6,817 bases of DNA. Source: an uncultured Ellagibacter sp. GTDB taxonomy: Bacteria; Actinomycetota; Coriobacteriia; Coriobacteriales; Eggerthellaceae. A program made the position numbers and the translations under genes. Below the pieces are notes generated by a model that saw nothing but the letters and a program-made list of their open reading frames with translations, did no database searches and was not told the origin of the DNA. This document shows positions 1 to 6,549 of the stretch, piece after piece. Numbering within the stretch: position 1 is the stretch's first letter; the number at the start of each line of letters is the position of its first letter. The stretch is from contig NZ_CAKUAL010000089.1 of the NCBI RefSeq assembly GCF_934636505.1, forward strand, positions 1 through 6,817. The letters are read 5' to 3'.

Positions 1-1806
1 ACGATGGCTATCGGAGAAGGAGGCGGCGAGCTGGCGAAACAGCTGCTGCGCGACACCTACGACGTGGCGTACCCCGGTGTTGTGGCAATATATTTGGAAG
101 GCGCCCCGCGCCCTGGCGTCGGTCCGCACGACGTGGCGCTCGCCATCATTCGCGAGGTGTTCGCGAAGGGATATGTGAAGAACAAGGTGATGGAGTTCGT
201 GGGCCCGGGCATCGCGTCGATGACGACCGATTTCCGCAACGGCATCGACGTCATGACCACCGAGACCACGTGTCTGTCCTCTATTTGGGCCACCGACGAG
301 AACACCCATGCGTTCCTCGCAGCTCACGGGCGCGGCGAGGAATACAAGCAGCTCGCCCCGGGAGACGTGGCATACTACGACGGCTGCGCGCGCGTGAACC
401 TCTCCGAAATCCTTCCCATGATCGCGCTGCCGTTCCACCCCTCGAACGGCTACACGATCGCCGAGCTCAACGAGAACCTCGAGGACATCCTGCACGAGGT
501 CGAGGTCGAAGCGGCGCGCATCGGCGGCGATAAGGTCAACTTCAGCCTGCTCGACAAAATCGAGGGCGGGCGCCTGCGCGTGCAGCAGGGAGTGATTGCC
601 GGCTGCTCGGGCGGCAACTACGACTCCGTCGTTCAGGCGGCCCGCGCGCTCAAGGGCGCCAACACCGGTTGTGGCGAGTTCTCGCTGGCGGTCTATCCCA
701 CAAGCCAGCCGGTCGCGCTTGAGCTGACGCGCCGCGGCTACATCTACGACCTCATGGAGGCGGGCGCCATCGTGCGCACCGCGTTCTGCGGCCCGTGCTT
801 CGGCGCCGGCGACACGCCCGCGAACAACGGGCTTTCCATCCGCCACACCACGCGCAACTTCCCCAACCGCGAGGGCTCCAAGCCCGGTAACGGCCAGCTC
901 TCGGCGGTCGCGCTCATGGACGCGCGCTCCATCGCGGCGACGGCGGCGGCGGGCGGTATCCTGACCCCCGCGACCGACCTTCCCGACGAGACATGGGACG
1001 AGGCGTGCGAGTACACCTTCGACAGCGCGCCCTACGACAAGCGTGTGTACTGGGGATTCGGCAAGGCAAAGCCCGAAAGCGAACTTGTCGAGGGGCCGAA
1101 CATCAAGCCGTGGCCCGCGATGGAGCCGCTTGGAGAGAACATCCTTTTGAAGGTGTGCTCGAAGATCATGGACCCGGTGACCACCACCGACGAGCTCATT
1201 CCTTCCGGCGAGACGAGCTCATTCCGCTCGAACCCGCTCGGCCTGGCCGAGTTCACGCTCTCGCGCCGCGACCCCGAGTACGTGGGGCGCTCCAAGTGTG
1301 TCGATGCGGTGGAGAAGCGCCGCGTGGCGGGGGAGAGCCTCATCGAGGCCGATCCCGAGCTCGCCGTCGTGTTCGCGGCGCTCAACGGAGCGGGCGTGGA
1401 CGCCGATGCATCCTGCGTGGAGTACGGCAGCATGATCTATGCGAAGAAGCCTGGCGACGGAAGCGCGCGCGAGCAGGCGGCGAGCTGCCAGCGCGTGATC
1501 GGCGGACTTGCGAACATCGTTGAGGAATACGCCACGAAGCGTTACCGTTCGAACGTGATGAACTGGGGCATGGTGCCCTTCCAGCTTGTGGGCGAGCCGC
1601 CGTTCGAGGTGGGCGACTACGTGTACGTTCCGGGCATCCGTGAGGCGATCGGAGGCGATTTGTCCGACATCACTGCGTGGGTCGTGCATGCGGGCGAGGC
1701 GCGCGAGATCTCACTTTACGTGGCGGATATGACCGAAGAAGAGCGCGCCATCGTGCGTGCCGGCTGCCTTATCAACTATAATCGTACGCGTCGCGAAAAA
1801 GAGTAG
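1..1806 (+). CDS. Aconitase-superfamily hydratase (5'-partial)
   Basis: Iron-sulfur (de)hydratase of the aconitase superfamily. It probably interconverts a hydroxy-tricarboxylate or similar hydroxyacid by dehydration and rehydration in the cytoplasm; the exact substrate cannot be read from sequence. Numbering from the ATG at 4, the three [4Fe-4S] ligand cysteines fit C201 (in AGCSGGNYDS) and C262/C265 (FCGPC). E64 in MEFVGPG, R284/R289 in RNFPNRE, R408 in TTTDELIPSG...FRSN and S487/R489 in GDGSAREQAA match known aconitase active-site positions by motif; S487 would be the catalytic serine. The swivel domain occupies about residues 375-600. Only 600 residues are present, whereas family members usually have about 750 or more, and the N-terminal DSHT motif is missing. 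The frame is also open to base 1, so the gene almost certainly begins before the window and the ATG at 4 is internal. It resembles the YbhJ-like 'hydratase' group more than AcnA or AcnB, by memory of motifs only. It is followed by a structured intergenic region and a transporter on the same strand. Confidence 0.93.
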   Translation, partial: TMAIGEGGGELAKQLLRDTYDVAYPGVVAIYLEGAPRPGVGPHDVALAIIREVFAKGYVKNKVMEFVGPGIASMTTDFRNGIDVMTTETTCLSSIWATDENTHAFLAAHGRGEEYKQLAPGDVAYYDGCARVNLSEILPMIALPFHPSNGYTIAELNENLEDILHEVEVEAARIGGDKVNFSLLDKIEGGRLRVQQGVIAGCSGGNYDSVVQAARALKGANTGCGEFSLAVYPTSQPVALELTRRGYIYDLMEAGAIVRTAFCGPCFGAGDTPANNGLSIRHTTRNFPNREGSKPGNGQLSAVALMDARSIAATAAAGGILTPATDLPDETWDEACEYTFDSAPYDKRVYWGFGKAKPESELVEGPNIKPWPAMEPLGENILLKVCSKIMDPVTTTDELIPSGETSSFRSNPLGLAEFTLSRRDPEYVGRSKCVDAVEKRRVAGESLIEADPELAVVFAALNGAGVDADASCVEYGSMIYAKKPGDGSAREQAASCQRVIGGLANIVEEYATKRYRSNVMNWGMVPFQLVGEPPFEVGDYVYVPGIREAIGGDLSDITAWVVHAGEAREISLYVADMTEEERAIVRAGCLINYNRTRREKE

Positions 1807-1814
1807 GGTTTCGT

Positions 1815-1864
1815 GCGGGCGGTTTCGCTCGCTATAGGCCATAGTTGCGCGGCGGGAAGCCGCG
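1815..1864 (+). other. Two potential stem-loops after the hydratase
   Basis: Two short inverted repeats follow the hydratase stop. The first has arms 1815-1821 and 1826-1832 (GCGGGCG / CGCTCGC, one G-U pair, loop GTTT). The second has arms 1848-1853 and 1859-1864 (CGCGGC / GCCGCG, loop GGGAA). Neither has a T-run behind it, so they are not classical intrinsic terminators on their own. With the stronger hairpin at 1882-1915 they make the 129-base gap a run of three stem-loops. No known riboswitch class was recognised. Confidence 0.35.
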
Positions 1865-1881
1865 TGATGGAAAGAACATCG

Positions 1882-1917
1882 AACACGGGGCATAGCTGAG
1901 AAGCGGCCCCGTGTTTT
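1882..1917 (+). terminator. Terminator-like hairpin ahead of the transporter
   Basis: This is a perfect 10-bp inverted repeat: AACACGGGGC at 1882-1891 and GCCCCGTGTT at 1906-1915, with a 14-base loop and a short T-run at 1914-1917. It fits an intrinsic terminator for the hydratase transcript. However, the transporter's ribosome binding site begins at 1923, which leaves no room for a promoter after the hairpin. It could therefore also act as an attenuator or leader structure in the transporter mRNA. The short T-run makes termination strength uncertain. Confidence 0.6.
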
Positions 1918-1922
1918 CGGTT

Positions 1923-1930
1923 GGAAAGGG
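1923..1930 (+). promoter_or_regulatory. Shine-Dalgarno of the NSS transporter
   Basis: GGAAAGGG lies five bases before the ATG at 1936. This supports that ATG over the in-frame TTG at 1921, which would overlap the ribosome binding site itself. The ATG start also gives MERERFGSRLGF, the usual short hydrophilic lead into TM1 of bacterial NSS proteins. Confidence 0.75.
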
Positions 1931-1935
1931 TTTTC

Positions 1936-3342
1936 ATGGAACGAGAGAGGTTTGGTTCGCGCCTGGGGTTCATCCTGGTGAGCGCGGGCTGCGCCATCGG
2001 CTTGGGGAACGTATGGCGATTCCCCTATATCACCGGCGAGTACGGTGGTGCGGCGTTCGTCGTGCTGTACCTGATATTCCTCGTGATATTCGCGCTGCCG
2101 GTGCTCGTGATGGAATTCGCCGCGGGCCGCGCAAGCCAGCGCTCGATAGCGCGCAGCTACGATGAGCTCGAGCCCGAGGGCGGGAAGTGGCATCTCTTCA
2201 AGTGGGTCGGCCTTGCGGGCAACTACCTGCTCATGATGTTCTACACGGTGGTGGCGGGCTGGATGCTCGCCTTCATGGTGAAAAGCGCAATGGGCGAGTT
2301 CAACGGCGCGAGTACCGAGCACGTCGCAAGCGTGTTCGGGCAGCTTCTCGCCGACCCTGTGCAGATGACGATTTACATGCTGATCATCGTGGCAATCGGC
2401 GTGATCACCACGCGCGCGGGCGTGAAAAACGGCGTCGAGCGCGTGACGAAGGTGATGATGGTCGCGCTGTTCGTCGTGCTTGTGGCGCTGTGCGTGCGCG
2501 CGGTCACGCTGCCGGGCGCCGAGGAGGGCCTCGAGTTCTACCTGATGCCCGACTTCGGGAAGCTCTTTGCGGGCAACACGCCCGCCGAGCAGTGGGCGAC
2601 GTTCGGCGATGCGGTGTACGCGGCTCTCGGCCAGGCGTTCTTCACCGTGTCGGTGGGAATGGGCTCGATGGCAATCTTCGGCAGCTACATCGGCAAGGAC
2701 CGTCGCCTCACAGGCGAGGCCGTGCGCGTGGGAGTGCTCGACACGCTGGTTGCGCTCATGGCGGGGCTTGTCATCTTCCCGTCGTGTTTCGCCTTCGGCG
2801 TGGAGCCGGCTTCGGGGCCGTCGCTTGTGTTCATCACGCTGCCCATTGTGTTCAACGCGATGCCTCTGGGGCAGCTGTGGGGCACGCTGTTCTTCCTGTT
2901 CATGAGCTTTGCTGCGCTGTCGACGGTGATTGCCGTGTTCGAGACGATCATGGCGTTCTCTATGGACCAGTGGGGCGTGCGCCGCGAGAAGGCGTGCCTC
3001 GTGAACGGCGCGCTCATCGCGCTTCTGAGCATCCCGTGCGTGCTCGGGTTCAACGTGCTCTCGGGTGTTGCCATCCCGGGCATCGGTGACATCCAGTCGA
3101 TCGAGGACTTCCTCGTGTCGAACAACATCCTGCCTTTGGGCGGCCTGTTCCTCGTGATGTTCGTGACGAGCAAGCGCGGGTGGGGATGGAAGAACTTCCT
3201 CGCCGAGGCGGACACGGGCGAGGGCCTGCGTTTCCCCGCCTGGTCGTACCGTTATATGAAGTACGTGCTGCCTGTGGGAATCGTCATCATCTTCGTGCTG
3301 GGGTATGCGCCCATCGTGAGCACGTGGCTGGGGATTTCGTAG
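1936..3342 (+). CDS. NSS-family sodium-dependent transporter
   Basis: Cytoplasmic-membrane secondary transporter of the neurotransmitter:sodium symporter family (LeuT/MhsT/TnaT-like). It probably couples sodium entry to uptake of an amino acid or related amine. The protein is 468 residues. The signature AGCAIGLGNVWRFPY at 17-31 is the broken TM1 helix that forms the sodium and substrate sites. The TM2 glutamate lies in VMEFAAGR at E60. The TM6 broken helix is LGQAFFTVSVGMGSMAIFGSY at about 231-251, and TM8 has the ALSTVIAVFE stretch with S329/T330 where LeuT has its Na2-site Thr/Ser pair. I count about 11 membrane segments (roughly 10-30, 38-62, 87-117, 142-160, 172-192, 225-253, 264-288, 311-345, 352-370, 395-412, 440-462), as in the 11-TM bacterial subgroup that lacks TM12. 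C19 sits where LeuT has Asn21. Length and ends look complete. Substrate cannot be assigned; the neighbouring hydratase does not settle it. Confidence 0.95.
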   Translation: MERERFGSRLGFILVSAGCAIGLGNVWRFPYITGEYGGAAFVVLYLIFLVIFALPVLVMEFAAGRASQRSIARSYDELEPEGGKWHLFKWVGLAGNYLLMMFYTVVAGWMLAFMVKSAMGEFNGASTEHVASVFGQLLADPVQMTIYMLIIVAIGVITTRAGVKNGVERVTKVMMVALFVVLVALCVRAVTLPGAEEGLEFYLMPDFGKLFAGNTPAEQWATFGDAVYAALGQAFFTVSVGMGSMAIFGSYIGKDRRLTGEAVRVGVLDTLVALMAGLVIFPSCFAFGVEPASGPSLVFITLPIVFNAMPLGQLWGTLFFLFMSFAALSTVIAVFETIMAFSMDQWGVRREKACLVNGALIALLSIPCVLGFNVLSGVAIPGIGDIQSIEDFLVSNNILPLGGLFLVMFVTSKRGWGWKNFLAEADTGEGLRFPAWSYRYMKYVLPVGIVIIFVLGYAPIVSTWLGIS

Positions 3343-3386
3343 CGATATATCTTTCCGCCAGAGTGTCCTGTGCCAGGTTTTGATGA

Positions 3387-3623
3387 GGTTTTGCGATCAG
3401 CTCGGCGGTTGAGATGCTGGGGGTCGACAAGGGCCTGTGCGTTCAATGCGTGCACATCGAGCTTTACGAAAACGAGTGGGCGACCATAGACGCCATGCGC
3501 GTATTCACGGCTAAGCAGGGCTATGCGCCCGACTTCTCCGAAACCGAAGCGCAGCGCGAGTGGGCGGGGTGCTGGTTCTTCGACGCGAACTCACCTGTGA
3601 CGCGCCTCGTCATGCGAAGCTAG
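3387..3623 (+). pseudogene. Remnant of a GyrI-like (effector-binding) domain
   Basis: From the stop at 3384-3386 the frame is open to a TAG at 3621-3623, with an internal ATG at 3414 giving 69 residues. The stretch GLCVQCVHIELYENEWATID, followed by AMRVFTAKQGYAPDFSET, resembles the C-terminal half of GyrI-like small-molecule-binding proteins. These typically read GLCVQ-MHIGPYDDEPATI and end in HHEIYLSDPR...KLKTVIRHP. Here the HHEIYLSDPR block is replaced by REWAGCWFFDAN, although RLVMRS at the end still recalls the family's terminal strand. The N-terminal part of the usual roughly 150-200 residue protein is absent, since the transporter stop is only 71 bases before the ATG. No convincing ribosome binding site precedes ATG 3414. 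I read it as a decayed fragment; a short expressed protein cannot be excluded. Family recognition is from memory of motifs. Confidence 0.55.
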
Positions 3624-4366
3624 ACGGCGAATCCCCAAAGACGGCGCGCCGCGCCGCGCGCGGACCTTCTTATCGAGCGGAACAGGGAGAGGATCGGATC
3701 GTCGCTCTTTACGGAAGAGCCGCTTCTCGTTCCCCGAAGCAGGACGGCCTCGCCAGTTCCGAGGATGTAGCTCCAGTAGAAACCGTCGTAGATCATCCAC
3801 GGGCTTTCCCCGCGCTCGCCGTAACGGGAGCCTTCGCCGATGGTGGCGTAGGGCGCGAGCTTGGCCGCGGCAACCCTGAACCTGGCGGCGGGAAGGTCGC
3901 GTTTCCTGGAGACGTACTCGATTTCGCACCAGCCCGTGGCCAGGTCGCAGCGCATGTCTATGTTGCCCTCGGGGGCGGGCCCCCACGTCCAGAACCGCGC
4001 CCATGTCGCCTTCTTGCCGACGCCTCCCGCAATGGGCTCCTCTTTGGAGACGGGCGCGGGGAAAAAGCCCACCTTGGGTTCGCCATCGGCGCCGACGCCC
4101 CATCGGGCGTAAGCAAAGCGGCCCCCGTAGAGCTTTGCGATCTGCTCGTCATCGCGTGCCGCGAAGAGGCGCTCGAACGGCTCCGCCTCTACCTGCGGGA
4201 CGAGATAGCCCCAAAGGTCGGGGCACGCGACGTCCACGAGGCTCTCCGGCCCGTATTCGGTCGGGTAGAACGTGCCGTCCGCCTGGCCCTGAAGAACCTC
4301 GATTGCGTCGAGGATTGCGTCGTCTTCCCAAAACCAGCCGTCGCGCAGGCCCAGATACGCTCCCAT
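3620..4366 (-). CDS. Hypothetical Trp-rich protein with basic C-terminal tail
   Basis: 248-residue protein of no family I recognise. The ATG at 4366 lies 2 bases after the stop of the upstream gene, and an AGGAAG-type ribosome binding site overlaps the end of that gene. This implies translational coupling and joint function. It is rich in aromatic residues, with about eleven tryptophans (for example W11, W13, W122, W126, W128, W190, W198). Two cysteines, C140 and C147, flank a DLATGW segment. Residues 185-200 (RGESPWMIYDGFYWSY) are strongly aromatic. The last 30 residues carry many arginines (LFRSIRRSARGAARRLWGF), forming an amphipathic basic tail. No signal peptide or clear membrane span is visible. 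It is last in the minus-strand operon. Its stop interlocks with the stop of the convergent GyrI remnant. It could be an accessory, effector or binding-partner protein of the preceding gene, but this is inference from the 2-base gap only. Confidence 0.85.
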   Translation of the reverse strand: MGAYLGLRDGWFWEDDAILDAIEVLQGQADGTFYPTEYGPESLVDVACPDLWGYLVPQVEAEPFERLFAARDDEQIAKLYGGRFAYARWGVGADGEPKVGFFPAPVSKEEPIAGGVGKKATWARFWTWGPAPEGNIDMRCDLATGWCEIEYVSRKRDLPAARFRVAAAKLAPYATIGEGSRYGERGESPWMIYDGFYWSYILGTGEAVLLRGTRSGSSVKSDDPILSLFRSIRRSARGAARRLWGFAV

Positions 4367-4368
4367 TG

Positions 4369-5601
4369 CTATTCTTCCTGCTGTTTGGCGGGGAGGATGT
4401 AGATGTTCTCGGCGTCCACGGCGATCTGCGTGGGCTGGTTGTGAAGGGCGTCGATTTCCATCACGCTCTGCCTGAACGGCGCGACGTCGGGCGTCTTTGC
4501 TTGGAGGAGTTTCGCCATGAGCTTCTCGGACTGCCTGTCGTTGAAGCGGCCGATACCATCGCCGGCGCCCTCGAGCGCCTCGTCTATGGGCGTTCGCTTG
4601 CCGACGGGCGTCGCCGCGATGGCGCGGCCGATCACCTTTCCCGCGGACGCGATGCCGCCAAGCATGGCGGCATCAATCGCACCCACGGTGCTCGCCTCGA
4701 GCGCGTCGTAGCACTCGGTGTAGAGCTCGCGGTAGGCCAGCGAGTCGGCCTCGATCCTCTCCGCCGCGTCGGCGAGCTTGGCTGACTCGAAGTTCTCGGC
4801 AAGTATAGGTTCGAGGAACAGCGAGAAGGAGTGGATGTAGGTGGCGAGCTGGTAGTCCTTGAGGTAGTCGAGGACCTTGTCGAGGCGCCTGCTCACGCCG
4901 TCTCGCACTTCGACGAGTCCTTTCTTTCGCAGGCCCGCTTGCGCCTGCGAAGTGAACATCTCCATGTCCTGCTCGGAAGCCTGCTTGATGTCAATCACCT
5001 TCATGTGGGCGTTGGCCATGTAGGTTGCGTTGCCGTAGTTGAGACCGTAGCCGTTGAGGATGCCTGCGAGCGTCTTGAGATTGCCTCGCATGTTGGCCTT
5101 GTCGCGCTGACGCATGTACTCGAACATCTCGTCGACGGACTCCTGGATGGAGTCGAGCTTCTGGTTGACCTGGGCGATGGCTGCAGCCATGAACAACGTC
5201 GTGGGGTCGTAGGGCACCTGCGTAACGCTTGTGACAATATCGCCCTCGACCACGTGGAAGCGCGCCTGCCCGAAACCCTTGGCCGCGTCGCGGAAGGACC
5301 CCATGAGGCCGCTGCCGTCGTTGAACGACTGTAGCATCGACGGGTCGAGCAGGTTGCCAAACTTGTCGGTCGCCTGGAGCAGCGTGGGCACGTTTACTGC
5401 AGTGGTGACGGTGCGGAACAATTCGGGCAGCGACGCGAATGCGATGCCAAGCTCGGGGATGTGCGAGAGCGGTAGCCTGATGGCTCCCGAGACGTCGGCC
5501 TGCAGGTCGGTAGGCGCGAGATGGATCTCGGTCGCGGCAATCCGTTCGGCCACCAGCCGTCTGCTCTCGTCGTTCGAGGTCTGGATCTCATTTGCTGCCA
5601 T
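4369..5601 (-). CDS. Conserved-looking hypothetical helical protein
   Basis: Protein of 410 residues from the ATG at 5601, chosen because AAGGAG (5613-5608) precedes it by six bases. An alternative in-frame ATG at 5640 adds MSASECSSSKERA and has a weak site. The N-terminal part (about 35-130) contains LPLSHIPELGIAFASLPELF and a DPSMLQSFNDGSGLMGSF stretch. Then VPYDPTTLFMAAAIAQVNQK leads into a long, charged, probably coiled-coil helix (about 140-175, with DEMFEYMRQRDKANMRGNL). A helical middle follows, including VIDIKQASEQDMEMF and YRELYTECYDALEAS (about 200-304). Residues 306-330 are a Gly/Ala-rich hydrophobic segment, followed by TPIDEALEGAGDGIGRFND and a C-terminal region of about 60 residues. 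I recall similar uncharacterised proteins with an 'INQKLDAIQETQ' helix in Firmicutes, but I know no function. Long helices around one hydrophobic segment could suit a membrane-interacting or pore-forming fold; this is speculative. No signal peptide is visible. It is the middle gene of the operon. Confidence 0.88.
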   Translation of the reverse strand: MAANEIQTSNDESRRLVAERIAATEIHLAPTDLQADVSGAIRLPLSHIPELGIAFASLPELFRTVTTAVNVPTLLQATDKFGNLLDPSMLQSFNDGSGLMGSFRDAAKGFGQARFHVVEGDIVTSVTQVPYDPTTLFMAAAIAQVNQKLDSIQESVDEMFEYMRQRDKANMRGNLKTLAGILNGYGLNYGNATYMANAHMKVIDIKQASEQDMEMFTSQAQAGLRKKGLVEVRDGVSRRLDKVLDYLKDYQLATYIHSFSLFLEPILAENFESAKLADAAERIEADSLAYRELYTECYDALEASTVGAIDAAMLGGIASAGKVIGRAIAATPVGKRTPIDEALEGAGDGIGRFNDRQSEKLMAKLLQAKTPDVAPFRQSVMEIDALHNQPTQIAVDAENIYILPAKQQEE

Positions 5602-5613
5602 GGCGCGCTCCTT
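5602..5613 (-). promoter_or_regulatory. Ribosome binding site deciding the 5601 start
   Basis: On the minus strand AAGGAG (5613-5608) is followed by six bases and ATG at 5601. It is much stronger than anything in front of the upstream in-frame ATG at 5640. This argues for MAANEIQ as the main N-terminus, with the 5640 ATG as a possible secondary or leader start. Confidence 0.65.
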
Positions 5614-5632
5614 GCTGGACGAACATTCTGAT

Positions 5633-5647
5633 GCGGACATTATCTCA
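5633..5647 (-). repeat. 15-base start-site repeat, copy 1
   Basis: Minus-strand TGAGATAATGTCCGC contains the in-frame ATG at 5640. An identical 15-base copy surrounds the in-frame ATG of the preceding gene at 6510 (6503-6517). The flanking sequence does not match beyond about one or two bases. It may be a shared translation-initiation or regulatory element, or a remnant of a duplicated gene start. Confidence 0.6.
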
Positions 5648-5718
5648 TCTCGGTCAACCACTCGATTCGGCTGGCGGCAAAAAGGGGGCGTCGTCCTTGA
5701 CGGAAGGCGCTCGACCAC

Positions 5719-6423
5719 CTATCGGCCGAGGGACAAGGGCTTGTCCCACTCGGCGGTATCAGGATTCCAAGCGATTGTGAAATCATCGTCCGTTCCTTCG
5801 CAGGTAAGGCTTACGCCCTCTGTGGAGGGCTCAGGCTTCGGCTCGAGGAAAAAATGAAGTCCGCCTCTGCCGGTATCGAGCTTGAAATGCAGGAAGAACG
5901 AGAGCCCCGCAGTCTTGAACCCGCAGTACACGTCGAGAATCTCGGCGTCTAGAGCGTGGTGCATGTTCTCGTAGCTGAACCTGAGCTTCGGCGGGATGGC
6001 ATGGGCGGGCAGCGCCTTGGAGAGGATGCCCGCAATGGCATCGGCGATCATGCCATCATATTCATCGCACCAGTCGCGGTTCTCGGGCGAGGCCTCGTCG
6101 TCGAACATCCCATTTGAGGCGGCGTCCTTGCGGTGCCAGACGTCGTAATCGAGGACGAACGGCAGCCCTTCAAACTTGTAGTCGTGGTGGCTCATGTCGA
6201 GCTTGAGGCCATGGGCCTCGGAGAGCAGCATGATGGCCGCGTGCAGGTCGAGCAGGTAGCAATCGGCAACATCGGCATCGCGGCCGAGCTGCGCTTCCGC
6301 CTGGCGGTAGGTCGTGGTGTTGAAGCCGTCGGGCACCTGCTCGAGCGCGAAGAGGATCGACTCCGCATCCCTGCGCGTCTCCAGATCGATAGACATCAGT
6401 TCGTCCAATTCTTCCCTGTCCAT
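5719..6423 (-). CDS. Hypothetical acidic protein, first gene of operon
   Basis: 234 residues from the ATG at 6423, chosen because AAGGAGG (6435-6429) sits five bases before it. An in-frame ATG at 6510 would add 29 mostly basic residues (MSAKEDKNARRRKATG...), and one at 6540 a further 10. I recognise no family. The N-terminus is very acidic (MDREELDELMSIDLETRRDA). A helical region with LDLHAAIMLLSEAHGLKL follows at about 58-75, then an Asp-rich stretch with VLDYDVWHRKD, FDDE and CDEYDGMIAD (90-128). After residue 145 the pattern becomes beta-like (LRFSYENM, ILDVYCGFK, LSFFLHFKLDTGRGGLHFFL, FTIAWNPDTAEWD), suggesting a compact alpha/beta protein. No signal peptide or membrane span is seen. The small acidic soluble character resembles many immunity proteins or chaperones, but that is only an analogy. 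It is separated from the next gene by 78 or 117 bases, depending on the start used there. Confidence 0.85.
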   Translation of the reverse strand: MDREELDELMSIDLETRRDAESILFALEQVPDGFNTTTYRQAEAQLGRDADVADCYLLDLHAAIMLLSEAHGLKLDMSHHDYKFEGLPFVLDYDVWHRKDAASNGMFDDEASPENRDWCDEYDGMIADAIAGILSKALPAHAIPPKLRFSYENMHHALDAEILDVYCGFKTAGLSFFLHFKLDTGRGGLHFFLEPKPEPSTEGVSLTCEGTDDDFTIAWNPDTAEWDKPLSLGR

Positions 6424-6427
6424 GTCG

Positions 6428-6435
6428 TCCTCCTT
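6428..6435 (-). promoter_or_regulatory. Strong Shine-Dalgarno for start 6423
   Basis: Minus-strand AAGGAGGA followed by CGAC and ATG at 6423. It is the best ribosome binding site of the operon and favours the short 234-residue product over starts at 6510 or 6540. Confidence 0.75.
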
Positions 6436-6502
6436 GCGATTGTAGTTATCAGTTCGAGCCACGCCAGTTGCTTTTCTGCGACGGGCGTTCTTGTCTTCCT
6501 TG

Positions 6503-6517
6503 GCGGACATTATCTCA
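6503..6517 (-). repeat. 15-base start-site repeat, copy 2
   Basis: Identical to the copy at 5633-5647 (minus-strand TGAGATAATGTCCGC), again centred on an in-frame ATG (6510) upstream of a better-served ATG. Initiation here would give a basic 29-residue N-terminal extension. A GGTGAG at 6519-6514 could serve as a weak ribosome binding site but is only three bases from the ATG. Confidence 0.6.
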
Positions 6518-6520
6518 CCG

Positions 6521-6549
6521 CGCTGCACCTGCCGCCACATCGTGCAGCG
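6521..6549 (-). promoter_or_regulatory. Leader hairpin next to the 6510 start
   Basis: There is a perfect 8-bp inverted repeat, CGCTGCAC (6521-6528) and GTGCAGCG (6542-6549), with a 13-base loop. In the minus-strand mRNA its base ends immediately before the weak ribosome binding site at 6519-6514. It also holds the in-frame ATG at 6540 in its loop region. It could influence which start is used. No T-run follows, so it is not a terminator. Confidence 0.3.

Noticed and set aside
2187..3089. Long + strand open frame inside the NSS transporter
   Set aside because: It is an out-of-frame, Arg/His/Gly-rich shadow of the clearly identified transporter, typical of GC-rich coding DNA.
3560..4402. 280-codon + strand open frame opposite the Trp-rich gene
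   Set aside because: It has Pro/Arg/Gly-rich low-complexity composition and no ribosome binding site. The minus-strand frame has coupled spacing to its upstream gene and a protein-like composition.
4003..4785. 260-codon + strand open frame overlapping two minus-strand genes
   Set aside because: It is Arg/Pro-rich, straddles the boundary of two well-supported opposite genes and has no start signal.
5602..5718. N-terminal extension of the 410-residue protein from GTG at 5718
   Set aside because: The GTG directly abuts the stop of the preceding gene. The added residues are Pro/Arg-rich and unlike the rest, and a far better ribosome binding site precedes ATG 5601.
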